This document shows positions 16,408 to 24,329 of a stretch of 34,108 nt of DNA, in pieces. This DNA is from Caldifarciminota bacterium (GTDB taxonomy: Bacteria > Hydrothermota > Tepidihabitantia > SM23-42). The stretch is from assembly GCA_027026255.1 (NCBI GenBank), contig JALVOT010000017.1:143562-177669 (forward strand), read 5' to 3'. Under the pieces are notes generated by a model. It was not told the origin of the DNA. It did no database searches and saw only the letters and a list, made by a program, of their open reading frames with translations. A program made the position numbers and the translations under genes. Every line of letters begins with the position of its first letter. The stretch's first letter is position 1.

Positions 16408-16945
16408 AAAATTATTAAAAGAACTGAGGGTCCTTCAACAAGGGCATTTTCTCTTAAACTCCGGACTCCATTCTGAATTCTATTTTGAAAAATTTCGGAT
16501 TCTTGAAAACCCCTTAGCAACAACAAAACTCTGTGCACTCATTGTTGAGCATTTTAAAGAACTTAATATTGACTGGGTAATCGGTCCAACCACCGGAGGA
16601 GTGATCATCGCCTTTGAGACCGCCCGGCAGTTAAACAGTTATGCAGGTTTTGCTGAAGAACGCGAGGGTAAAAGAATTATCGGCCGGGGATTTGATATAA
16701 AAAATAAACGCATACTCGTTGTTGATGATGTCCTGACCACCGGGAAATCATTAAAACAGACCCTGAAGGCGATTGAAGCAAGTCAGGGTGATGTTGTCGG
16801 TATCGGGGTATTGGTCGACCGCAGCAATCAAACAATGCCCTTCGAATACTATGCAACCTATCAAAAGGAGGTGGTGAATTACTCACCTGATAACTGCCCA
16901 CTCTGCAAAAAAGGGATACCCCTTATCAGACCCGGAGGGATTTAA
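16397..16945 (+). CDS. pyrE: Orotate phosphoribosyltransferase
   Basis: A 182-residue enzyme that joins orotate and PRPP to OMP. The PRPP-binding loop is ILVVDDVLTTGKS (about 106-118), and GPTTGGVIIAFETAR supplies the preceding loop. The C-terminus carries CPLCKKGIPLIRPGG, a Cys-x2-Cys tail seen in a subgroup of PyrE proteins. It starts with GTG at 16397 within pyrF, with AAGGAG upstream. Its stop TAA is followed in the same frame, with no spacing, by the AUA codon that appears to start the MFS gene; the codons for the final PGG residues contain the GGAGG used by that gene. Confidence 0.95.
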   Translation: MEIEKLLKELRVLQQGHFLLNSGLHSEFYFEKFRILENPLATTKLCALIVEHFKELNIDWVIGPTTGGVIIAFETARQLNSYAGFAEEREGKRIIGRGFDIKNKRILVVDDVLTTGKSLKQTLKAIEASQGDVVGIGVLVDRSNQTMPFEYYATYQKEVVNYSPDNCPLCKKGIPLIRPGGI

Positions 16946-18013
16946 ATACCAGCCCTTCTAAACTTCTTTTATCTTTCATCCTGGACATTAACCCTGATAT
17001 TCATCCCCTTAACTGCCCGGCAGTACACAGATAATCTTTTCATAATCTCTCTTGTCTCTGCAGTCTATAATGGAATGGTTCTTTTTTCCTCAATCATTTT
17101 CGGCCGGCTTGGTGATACGCTCGGCCGAAAAAAGATTGTCCTTTTGGGTTTTCTAATCTGCGGCCTCATATTTGCCGGACACAATTTTATTCGTGATATC
17201 TTCAGCCTTTTTATATGCCGGGGGCTTGCCGGTATCGGAGTTGGAATGATTCCCGGTTCACTCGCGGCTTTAGCCTGGGGAGGTTCCTTAGGCTTCTTTA
17301 CAGGCCTGGGTTCCCTGGGTTTTACCGGGGCAAGTCTGGTCGCCGGAATATTAAAAAAGAATATCTATATCTTTTCCGGCTCGGCACTACTTGCCTTTAC
17401 CGGATTCATTATCGCCCTGTTTATAAAAGAAAAACCGATTCAACTCAATGTGCCTCTTTTCCCTATTAAAATTATCTTCAAAAACATCCGCGTATATCTC
17501 CCCTATCTAATCCGGCACAGTGCCGCAACTGCAATCTGGGCGATATTCCCCATCTATCTGACGACACTTGGTGCCGATAAATTCTGGATTGGAATAATTT
17601 ATGCAATAAATCCCTTAATGCAGTTTATCTTTATGCTCCTGCTTGACCGCTATAAAAGCACATCCCTTATATCGGTCGGACTTATCGCCTCTTTTATTAC
17701 ATTCTCGGGATATGCATTATCAAAAAACTGGCAGGTGGTCATCGCACTCCAGGTCCTGCTCGGCTTTTCCTGGGCAAACCTCTATCTCGGTTCAATCAAA
17801 TTTTTGCTTGAAAACAATGCCGAGAAGGCAACCGCTACCGGTATTCTCAATTCAATATTTGGACTCTCGGGAATTATCGGACCGATTATCGGCGGCCTGG
17901 TCCTCTTCTTTGGACTCCGCACCCTCTTATACTTTTCAGCAATCCTTGCCCTGAGTGCAATTATAGTTTTAAGAATCCTAAGGCGGTCAGCACAAACAGT
18001 ATCACCGCAATAA
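16946..18013 (+). CDS. MFS transporter, probable AUA start codon
   Basis: A 355-residue major facilitator with 12 predicted membrane helices. The family motif A is GRLGDTLGRKK in the loop after helix 2. No ATG, GTG or TTG exists in this frame between the pyrE stop and the ATG at 17075; a start at 17075 would remove helix 1 and half of helix 2 and has no ribosome binding site. The frame is open back to 16946, where ATA lies 7 nt after GGAGG (16934-16938). I therefore place the start there. It may move a pyrimidine or related compound, judged only from its place at the end of the pyr operon. Its 3' end overlaps the convergent COG2426 gene by 53 bp. Confidence 0.82.
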   Translation: MPALLNFFYLSSWTLTLIFIPLTARQYTDNLFIISLVSAVYNGMVLFSSIIFGRLGDTLGRKKIVLLGFLICGLIFAGHNFIRDIFSLFICRGLAGIGVGMIPGSLAALAWGGSLGFFTGLGSLGFTGASLVAGILKKNIYIFSGSALLAFTGFIIALFIKEKPIQLNVPLFPIKIIFKNIRVYLPYLIRHSAATAIWAIFPIYLTTLGADKFWIGIIYAINPLMQFIFMLLLDRYKSTSLISVGLIASFITFSGYALSKNWQVVIALQVLLGFSWANLYLGSIKFLLENNAEKATATGILNSIFGLSGIIGPIIGGLVLFFGLRTLLYFSAILALSAIIVLRILRRSAQTVSPQ

Positions 18014-18497
18014 CTGCACCGTACCAGCCCAGCATACATAAAGAAAGCACAATTATTCCAGCGATAAGCACGCCCAGGGAAATAATCAAAAGTGATTTTT
18101 TAAATTCAAGGTCAAAGAGAAACGCAATTAAGGCGCCGGTCCAGGCACCGGTTCCGGGCAGGGGCACGGCGACAAAAGCCAGAAGACCGATTTCCTTGTA
18201 TTTTTTGATCACATAATCACCCCTTTTTCTTGTCCGGTTAAACAGCCAGTCAAAGAATTTACTTAAGATTTTTATCTTTGATAAAAATCTCACCGCCGGC
18301 TTCAAAAGTAAAATTATAAAAGGCACCGGAATGATATTTCCCAAAAATGAAATTAGAAATGCCTTGAACCAGGCAATATGGAAAAGATTTATTGCCAAAG
18401 GTAAAGAACCGCGCAGTTCAATAATCGGCAGCATTGATGTAATAAATACGGCAAGTTCCGGGCTCAATCCCCGGGCAACCAGGTCCTGAGGATTCAT
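17961..18497 (-). CDS. COG2426 small membrane protein (putative small multidrug export family)
   Basis: A 178-residue integral membrane protein with about four to five helices. The segment PIIELRGSLPLAINLFHIAWFKAFLISFLGNIIPVPFI (18420-18310) and the later VAVPLPGTGAWTGALIAFLF are characteristic of the Sm_multidrug_ex family; the conserved ELRG and PGTGAWTG motifs are present. Despite the family name no substrate is established. The start ATG overlaps the stop of the upstream VWA gene (ATGA). The 3' end lies 53 bp inside the oppositely transcribed MFS gene. Confidence 0.85.
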   Translation of the reverse strand: MNPQDLVARGLSPELAVFITSMLPIIELRGSLPLAINLFHIAWFKAFLISFLGNIIPVPFIILLLKPAVRFLSKIKILSKFFDWLFNRTRKRGDYVIKKYKEIGLLAFVAVPLPGTGAWTGALIAFLFDLEFKKSLLIISLGVLIAGIIVLSLCMLGWYGAVIAVILFVLTALGFLKL

Positions 18498-20413
18498 ATA
18501 CCTCCTCTCCGCCTCCTTAATATCCAGTCAAATGAAAAAAGCAGTATAATCAAAACGGCAAATATCGGGTGATTAAATTTAATGCGGGTATAGGTATCAC
18601 GCCGCTTTATTCTCGGTGCTTTCAAATTTTTAAGGCTGTCAACGGGATAGTATTTTCCCATTGTCTTTTTCGCAATCATCTGTAATAATCGATGATTAAT
18701 CGGTTCTGTGGTTTCGAGCGGATGTGGTCTAATCTCGATATTTAAGGGTCGGCTCTTCAAAATCTCATCACCGAGTCGACCCTGTGCATAGATTTTATAT
18801 TTACCTGGATTCCGGGCAAAAAAGGTAGCTTCATACATACCCTTTTCTACTTCATAGAACGGAATCTTTAAATTACCAAATTTAAGATAGAAATCACCGC
18901 CTGAAGCAGGCTTCAGGGATGAATCAAAACTCTGCAGTTTCACCCTGATCTCCTCACCGGCGCGATAATCTTTTTTTACGGCTTCCAAAAAAAGACGACC
19001 TTTTCCCTTAAGGATATAAGTAAATCTTATAATATCTGACAGTAAAGCAGCAAGTATATCCTTCTGCTGCAGCCCTTTCTGAAGAAATTGCCAGGTGCCC
19101 AAATCAACAATGTTAATTTGAAACACTATCCCCCCATATTTATGATAGGCGATGATTGGAAGATTAGCCGACCGGGCGATAACCACCGCATCATCTTTGC
19201 TACCATAAACACGATTAATCGCCGAAATCGGTGGAACCTCATCCCCCGGCTTGAAAACTGAAAAAGGCTGGAGAATATCAAGCCGATATTCCCCCCTGAT
19301 AACACCACCTGTCATATTTATAGGCAGGATATTCTGCCAGACACTATCCACACCCTCAAGCGAACCGATAATCAGCATCCCCTTTCCCTGCTTTAAAAAT
19401 ACCCGGACATCAGAAATAGAAATGTCATCAAAATTTATGTTATCAAGAATCACGACATCAACCGAATCGAATTCGATATGCGATTTTATCCTCCTGTTCG
19501 TCTTTACATCAAGGTATCTTCCAGAACCAAGTGTAATAATAGAAGAAAGGGCAATGTGCGAGTCCTTGTTTAAGGCATCAAGGATAAATTTTGTATTAAA
19601 AGAGGGATGACTTGTAAAATATTGAACCCGAATCTTCTCACTCAAAACATTGAGGGATGTATAAAAGATATTATTCTCATAGGTCTGTTCCCGGGATTCT
19701 GGTCTAATTTTGATGACCAGATTCTTCTCGCCGGGTTTCTTAAAAACAGTCTTAAATACTACACGTCTCTGTGCACCAACCAGACTCAGCGGAAAGGAAC
19801 TCCTCAACTTACCCGAAGGAAGTTCAATCTCAACAATACCTTTTTTCTTCTTATAGCCGGCAGATTGAACTATAACTTCGATCTTTGTTGTATCATTGAT
19901 ATAAACAAACTTCGGAACCACCACATCCGCCACGGCTATGTCTTTTATTGTCTCAACCCCGACCCCGAATGTATATACTACAGGTCCCGGTTCATCAAGA
20001 ACATCAATTGGTGACCGTCCATAATTATGATTACCATCACTGAACAAAAAAATTACTGCAGGGTTCTTTTCTTTAACCTTTCTTAATGCAGCGGTGATAT
20101 TCGTATAACTGCCGAGACGGGCCGGTTTTCGGCTACACAATGATTCACTGAAAAAATATAATCTATGCGGAAATTCAACATCGTCGATAGTCTTGAGCAA
20201 TTGAGAGAAGACCGGCTTCATACTTAAAGATGCATCCACCAGGAAAACAGGCGAATCATTCTCTGATGGTTTCTTTACAGGAAGAACAAAATTTGTGGTC
20301 AAAAGGACAAGAAATAAAAGCGCAAATATTCTTATGAGTAAATTCAGCAGACTCTTTCGATACAAGAGAACAATAATTACAACCGCAATCAGACTAATGG
20401 AGTAGACTATCAA
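18494..20413 (-). CDS. Membrane protein with VWA and GATase-like domains
   Basis: A 639-residue protein. Two N-terminal membrane helices (about 1-45) are followed by a VWA-type domain with an intact metal site, FLVDASLSM (D-x-S-x-S), and IFLFSDGNHNYGRS. Then come Ig-like segments (about 160-260), a glutamine-amidotransferase-like Rossmann domain without a visible catalytic Cys (VQYFTSHPSFNTKFILDAL to GKGMLIIGS), a further Ig-like part, and a C-terminal helix FAVLIILLFSFDWILRRRRGG. This layout is like BatA/VWA-GATase membrane proteins found in Bacteroidetes-, Planctomycetes- and FCB-type genomes, whose role is unclear. The start is TTG at 20413, overlapping the preceding lipoprotein gene by 20 bp. 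Confidence 0.8.
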   Translation of the reverse strand: MIVYSISLIAVVIIVLLYRKSLLNLLIRIFALLFLVLLTTNFVLPVKKPSENDSPVFLVDASLSMKPVFSQLLKTIDDVEFPHRLYFFSESLCSRKPARLGSYTNITAALRKVKEKNPAVIFLFSDGNHNYGRSPIDVLDEPGPVVYTFGVGVETIKDIAVADVVVPKFVYINDTTKIEVIVQSAGYKKKKGIVEIELPSGKLRSSFPLSLVGAQRRVVFKTVFKKPGEKNLVIKIRPESREQTYENNIFYTSLNVLSEKIRVQYFTSHPSFNTKFILDALNKDSHIALSSIITLGSGRYLDVKTNRRIKSHIEFDSVDVVILDNINFDDISISDVRVFLKQGKGMLIIGSLEGVDSVWQNILPINMTGGVIRGEYRLDILQPFSVFKPGDEVPPISAINRVYGSKDDAVVIARSANLPIIAYHKYGGIVFQINIVDLGTWQFLQKGLQQKDILAALLSDIIRFTYILKGKGRLFLEAVKKDYRAGEEIRVKLQSFDSSLKPASGGDFYLKFGNLKIPFYEVEKGMYEATFFARNPGKYKIYAQGRLGDEILKSRPLNIEIRPHPLETTEPINHRLLQMIAKKTMGKYYPVDSLKNLKAPRIKRRDTYTRIKFNHPIFAVLIILLFSFDWILRRRRGGI

Positions 20414-21323
20414 GATTCACCGATCCCGGCTCAAGAATGATGCAATTGGTATCCCCGACCGAAACCTCTCCCTTACCTGAATAATTCTTGTAGAGCACAA
20501 TAATATCATAAGAAAGCGAATCCCGCACCTCGAATCTGAATTTACCCTGAATAACCCTGGATATCCCCAGAGCAATATTTCTTTTAATTATTGCCAAACC
20601 CTGCTTCAGGAGTGTATCATTAAGCAATACCTTACCTTCTAAAATCAGCGGCTCATAGGTTGTATCCGGGGTAATAGATGTTATCAATGCTCCAACCCGA
20701 TTCTGGCTGATATCCTTCGCCTCTTTTATATAAAGATAATATGTGGTATCATAACATAATGTATCACCGATTGAATCGGGTGAAAAGAGTGCGGTGCGTA
20801 GATTCCGCCATTTCAGGAACAACTTTTTCTCAGGAATAATATAGTATCTCAAGGATGTTGTATCCATCGCCTTGGAGAACTGAACAAAAAACTCTTTATA
20901 CCCCCTGCCTCGAGAATATTTTACGGGCCAGGCAGGGATTGTGTCCGGTGTGAGAGAACCAACAAATTCTGCAGTAAAGTTTCCTCTGTTTTCCGCCGTG
21001 TCATATACAGTTCCCGAAACATTATATGTAATCATTTTCTGAAGCGGCGTAATCGCAACAATCTCGGTCCGGGAAAGTGAGGGATAAAGACTTATGATAT
21101 TGAGCGTTTCCGTATCTGCAGTAATAAGAAAATTTTTCGGACTAAGGCTCAGGGTATCAATCTCCTCAGAGAATGTAAACTGAACCTGGCGGTTGTTTAA
21201 GGCAGCGATATGCTTCAAACGCGGAGCAACACGGTCTCGGGCAATCGGCGGCGCCTTATGTGCACAGGCGAGGATGAAAACGACTGCAAATGGAATTAAA
21301 TCGCGGAATTTGACAAATTGCAT
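20394..21323 (-). CDS. Lipoprotein with SbsA-type Ig-like domain
   Basis: A 309-residue exported lipoprotein; the signal peptide ends at the lipobox ILAC. The N-terminal part, RVAPRLKHIAALNNRQVQFTFSEEID followed by a domain ending in GTVYDTAENRGN, matches the SbsA Ig-like (Big_5) pattern, in which a folded beta-sandwich describes an 'S-layer/adhesin-like' unit. A second similar segment follows (YKEFFVQFSKAMDTTSLRYYI to TYYLYIKEAKDISQN). The C-terminal third resembles a carboxypeptidase-regulatory-like beta domain (LEGKVLLNDTLLKQGLAII). It begins 4 bp after the DUF2520 gene and overlaps the VWA gene by 20 bp. The pairing with a VWA membrane protein suggests an envelope role. Confidence 0.8.
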   Translation of the reverse strand: MQFVKFRDLIPFAVVFILACAHKAPPIARDRVAPRLKHIAALNNRQVQFTFSEEIDTLSLSPKNFLITADTETLNIISLYPSLSRTEIVAITPLQKMITYNVSGTVYDTAENRGNFTAEFVGSLTPDTIPAWPVKYSRGRGYKEFFVQFSKAMDTTSLRYYIIPEKKLFLKWRNLRTALFSPDSIGDTLCYDTTYYLYIKEAKDISQNRVGALITSITPDTTYEPLILEGKVLLNDTLLKQGLAIIKRNIALGISRVIQGKFRFEVRDSLSYDIIVLYKNYSGKGEVSVGDTNCIILEPGSVNLDSLLH

Positions 21324-21327
21324 ATAT

Positions 21328-22173
21328 CTAAAACCACTCCCCTTTTTTATCCAGACATCTTCTTATCTCTGAAATTACCGAATTGTCAAGCTCTGTTATT
21401 CGACCCTTCAGGATAGAACCGGATAATAATCTATAGATGTCATCAAGACTCTTTTTCTTTTTCAGAATCTGTAAATGGCGCCTTACGGTCTCGACATCAC
21501 CCCTTTTTAACGGCCCGCTCAGGGCATTTTTCAATCCATCCCTTTTAATGTTTTCAAGTGTATCTTCAATGATCGGAATAACAACCTCATAAAATTCCTG
21601 TCCTTTCCAGCCGATCTCCCGACTCAATTCCCTGATTAAATTAAGATATCCAATCAGAAGATTAGAAGCGAACACACCAATCAGATGGTATTTACCTTTA
21701 AATTCGGGTTTTATCATTCTAATCAAAAAACGGTCTTTGGGAAAGATTTTCTTTATTGCACTTATTGCCGGGCGGTCGCCTTCAACATATAAGAATATCT
21801 TTTTCAAAGACAATTCCACCCCGGGGAATGTCGCAAAAGGATGGATTGACCCCCGACAGACATTCTTGGATTTCGGAATTACCCTTGAACTGAGACAGCC
21901 ACTGAAATGAAAAATAAATTTTTTTGTCTTGATATATTTCTTTATCTCCTGATAAACTACTTTTATCTTATCGTCAGGAGTGGCAATAAAAATCGCCTCG
22001 CTCCTCTGACAGACCTCTTCAGGCGTCAAATCACCCTTCAATCGAAGCAGTCTTTTCCCGAGGGCGAGATTTCTTTTATCAATATCATAAATACCAACAA
22101 TTTTATTATATCGTCTCAATGAATAAAAGATTGAAATACCCACCCGGCCGCAGCCAATCAATCCAATTTTCAT
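21328..22173 (-). CDS. Rossmann-fold / DUF2520 oxidoreductase-like protein
   Basis: A 281-residue protein with an N-terminal NAD(P)-binding Rossmann fold (IGLIGCGRVGISI, dinucleotide motif G-x-G-x-x-G) and a C-terminal DUF2520 domain. The latter is recognised by SGCLSS, GSIHPFATF, VFASNLLIGYLNL and the end motif LSGPLKRGDVETVRRHL. The family resembles F420-dependent NADP reductases and ketopantoate reductases, but the substrate is unknown. The ATG at 22173 is preferred over an in-frame TTG two codons upstream. There is no ribosome binding site; the -10 box ends 5 nt before the ATG, so the mRNA should be leaderless. First gene of a four-gene minus-strand operon. Confidence 0.88.
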   Translation of the reverse strand: MKIGLIGCGRVGISIFYSLRRYNKIVGIYDIDKRNLALGKRLLRLKGDLTPEEVCQRSEAIFIATPDDKIKVVYQEIKKYIKTKKFIFHFSGCLSSRVIPKSKNVCRGSIHPFATFPGVELSLKKIFLYVEGDRPAISAIKKIFPKDRFLIRMIKPEFKGKYHLIGVFASNLLIGYLNLIRELSREIGWKGQEFYEVVIPIIEDTLENIKRDGLKNALSGPLKRGDVETVRRHLQILKKKKSLDDIYRLLSGSILKGRITELDNSVISEIRRCLDKKGEWF

Positions 22174-22178
22174 AGCCA

Positions 22179-22206
22179 ATTATATCCGCAACCATTGATA
22201 TGTCAA
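22179..22206 (-). promoter_or_regulatory. Consensus promoter of the DUF2520 operon
   Basis: On the minus strand TTGACA (22206-22201), 16 bp, TATAAT (22184-22179). The ATG follows after only 5 nt, which predicts a leaderless transcript. Confidence 0.85.
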
Positions 22207-22334
22207 CGGCGGCGGTGTTTGACATCCGGCATATCCAGGCTTGCCGGGAAAATTCATCAATAAATAAGAAAATCAGCAAAATATCTGCAGACCGGGAAAA
22301 TATCGAGTGTCAGGCACCGTCTACAAACTGTGAA

Positions 22335-22362
22335 TTGACTAATTCAGGAAATTCGTTATAAT
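22335..22362 (+). promoter_or_regulatory. Promoter of the tRNA-Arg gene
   Basis: TTGACT (22335-22340), 16 bp, TATAAT (22357-22362). The predicted +1 near 22369 lies about 3 nt before the mature tRNA 5' end. Confidence 0.85.
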
Positions 22363-22371
22363 TAGGCAGTC

Positions 22372-22448
22372 GCGCCCGTAGTTCAATTGGATAGAACGGT
22401 GGACTCCGGCTCCGCAGGTTACGCGTTCGAATCGCGTCGGGCGCGCCA
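22372..22448 (+). tRNA. tRNA-Arg, anticodon CCG
   Basis: All arms fold: acceptor GCGCCCG with CGGGCGC, D-stem GTTC/GAAC, anticodon stem GTGGA/TCCGC with loop CTCCGGC, T-arm ACGCG-TTCGAAT-CGCGT. The anticodon CCG (22406-22408) reads the codon CGG. The 3' CCA is encoded. It has its own promoter and no terminator before the nitroreductase gene 39 bp downstream. Confidence 0.97.
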
Positions 22449-22487
22449 GGTTATAAAATTTAAGGGATTTGCGCAAAGGAGGTTAGA

Positions 22488-23003
22488 ATGGAATTCTATG
22501 AGGTCATAAGAAAAAGGCGCAGTGTGAGAAAATATCAATCAAAAAAGGTCCCCGACGATATCCTGAATAGGATTCTCGAGGCTGGCAGGATCGCACCATC
22601 AGCAAAAAATATCCAGCCCTGGCACTTTATTATCATTCGGGATCCGGAAATAAAGAATAAGGTCGCCCGGGCCTGTCGGGGGCAGCACTTTGTTGCCGAA
22701 GCCGATGTAATTATCTGCGGATGCGCCCGGGAAAAGCTCGCCTGGGGAAGGATGGGCGGCTATATGAGTTCATTTGCCGTGGACCTGGCGATTGCAATGG
22801 ACCATATAATTTTAGCTGCGGCAAATGAAGGACTCGGCACCTGCTGGATAGGGGCGTTTAATGAAAAAGAGGTAAAAGAAATTCTCAGGATTCCTGAGGA
22901 TGTCAGGGTTGTTGCCCTTACCCCGATTGGTTATCCTGCAGAACAGCCCCGGGATCGGGGCAGAAAACCGCTCAATGAGATTGTCTCTTATGAACATTAT
23001 TAG
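22488..23003 (+). CDS. Nitroreductase-family FMN oxidoreductase
   Basis: A 171-residue flavoprotein of the nitroreductase fold. The N-terminal FMN contact is RKRRSVRKYQ, then APSAKNIQPWHFIII; the C-terminal part has NEGLGTCWIGAF and VVALTPIGYPAEQP, all typical of the short subgroup. Such enzymes use NAD(P)H to reduce nitro compounds, quinones or other acceptors, and the natural substrate cannot be read from the sequence. The start follows AAAGGAGG by a good distance. No separate promoter is evident, so it is probably transcribed together with tRNA-Arg. Confidence 0.93.
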   Translation: MEFYEVIRKRRSVRKYQSKKVPDDILNRILEAGRIAPSAKNIQPWHFIIIRDPEIKNKVARACRGQHFVAEADVIICGCAREKLAWGRMGGYMSSFAVDLAIAMDHIILAAANEGLGTCWIGAFNEKEVKEILRIPEDVRVVALTPIGYPAEQPRDRGRKPLNEIVSYEHY

Positions 23004-23051
23004 AGAAACACCTTGATTTCGTATCAAAGATTTAACCGACATTCTAAAACC

Positions 23052-23079
23052 TTGATTTTTTAGTCAATTTATCTATTAT
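23052..23079 (+). promoter_or_regulatory. Promoter of the SPOR-ridA-rnc operon
   Basis: TTGATT (23052-23057), 16 bp, TATTAT (23074-23079). The ATG at 23085 follows after 5 nt and there is no Shine-Dalgarno sequence; the same geometry as the DUF2520 promoter. Confidence 0.65.
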
Positions 23080-23084
23080 TATTT

Positions 23085-24329
23085 ATGCCATTTTTCCCGA
23101 TTTTACTTATTATGTACCCCCTTATCCTCGATTCAACAATACTCTCAATAAATACAGCGGACCGAACCGCAGAGAGACTATCCCTGAATGAAGAAATCAT
23201 TGATTATGTTCCGGATACCGCCCTCTATGTCCTGACCGAGCATAACCTTTATAAGATTAATCCCCGGCATCTCAAAATAATGGACCACATTCCATTACCG
23301 GTTCGTTTCAACTACTTTAAAGTCGACCAGGAAGATATTGCACTCATATCAAGCAATGAAATCGTTGTTCTGAAAACAAAAAATCTTAACTATAAAATGG
23401 GTATCGGGGTCGATTATGCAGATTACCAGCCTCTTCTTATTCAACACAATATTATCTATCTTAAAGTAGATACCGAAAAAAGGAGTATCATAAAAAAATT
23501 TGATTTAAGAACCGGCCATCTTATCAAAAAATTGGTCACCTCAAGGATTCAACAATGGCGATACGATACCCTGAATCAGCGATTTATTTTTCTTGACATT
23601 AACAACCGAATTATGATTATTAATCGTAACCTGAAAAAAGAAAAGACAATAAAATTGAAATTTGACACCAATGGTTTCATTCCACTCCGTTACGGCCTGC
23701 TCCTTTTCCACCCCCAGGCAGTATCTACGGTTGACAAAAATGGTTTACTAATCGATTTCCAGCCCCTGCCTGCACAAATGGAGCACAAAGATTTAATTTT
23801 TTACAATAAAGATATTATCATTAATCTTGATTCTTTAACAATACGCATAAAAAGAAGATTTGAAAACCGGTTTCAAATTACAGACCTCTATCACCTGAAC
23901 CATCCCGGCTATGCAATTGGTATAAATAAAGATAATAAATTCTTTTTTCTGAGAAATGATACATCAGCCTTTCTGCCCCTGAGTATCAGGGAAATCGCCT
24001 TAGCCCAGGCAGCATATCCCGAGCCAAAAGCAGATTCCCTATGGTACATCCAGATTGGTGCGTTCAGCATCCTGAATTATGCCCAGCATCTACGCCAAAA
24101 GTTTCTCGAGCAGGGAATACCGGTATTCATCGATTCTTCCGGCTTATATCGTGTTAAACTGGGTGGTTTTAGAAAAAAGGAGGATGCCGTAGCATTTATT
24201 GAAACAACCCATATTCAGGGCTGGATTGTCCTTGATAAAATCCTTGGCAGCAAGTCGAATATCGATTTTAACATAAATAAAAAGAAAGAAATCATTGAAA
24301 AAGGAGGAAAAGATGAAGGAGGTCATTAA
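23085..24329 (+). CDS. Exported beta-propeller-like protein with C-terminal SPOR domain
   Basis: A 414-residue protein. A hydrophobic N-terminus (PFFPILLIMYPLIL) is a likely signal or anchor. Residues about 20-300 are short beta-strand repeats (for example LYVLTEHNLYKINPRHLKIMDHI and FDLRTGHLIKKLV) that suggest a propeller, though with low similarity between blades. The C-terminal SPOR domain (about 316-392) is clear: LWYIQIGAFSILNYAQHLRQKF and GLYRVKLGGFRKKEDAVAFI. SPOR domains bind denuded peptidoglycan at division sites. The protein is thus probably periplasmic and bound to the septal cell wall. It is predicted to be leaderless. Its end overlaps ridA by 17 bp. Confidence 0.85.
   Translation: MPFFPILLIMYPLILDSTILSINTADRTAERLSLNEEIIDYVPDTALYVLTEHNLYKINPRHLKIMDHIPLPVRFNYFKVDQEDIALISSNEIVVLKTKNLNYKMGIGVDYADYQPLLIQHNIIYLKVDTEKRSIIKKFDLRTGHLIKKLVTSRIQQWRYDTLNQRFIFLDINNRIMIINRNLKKEKTIKLKFDTNGFIPLRYGLLLFHPQAVSTVDKNGLLIDFQPLPAQMEHKDLIFYNKDIIINLDSLTIRIKRRFENRFQITDLYHLNHPGYAIGINKDNKFFFLRNDTSAFLPLSIREIALAQAAYPEPKADSLWYIQIGAFSILNYAQHLRQKFLEQGIPVFIDSSGLYRVKLGGFRKKEDAVAFIETTHIQGWIVLDKILGSKSNIDFNINKKKEIIEKGGKDEGGH

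Noticed and set aside
17075-18013. MFS gene beginning at ATG 17075
   Set aside because: This start cuts off the first membrane helix and part of the second and lacks a ribosome binding site; the frame is open back to 16946.
23010-23035. Small inverted repeat CTTGAT/ATCAAAG after the nitroreductase gene as a terminator
   Set aside because: The stem is only 5-6 A-T rich pairs and no T-run follows directly.
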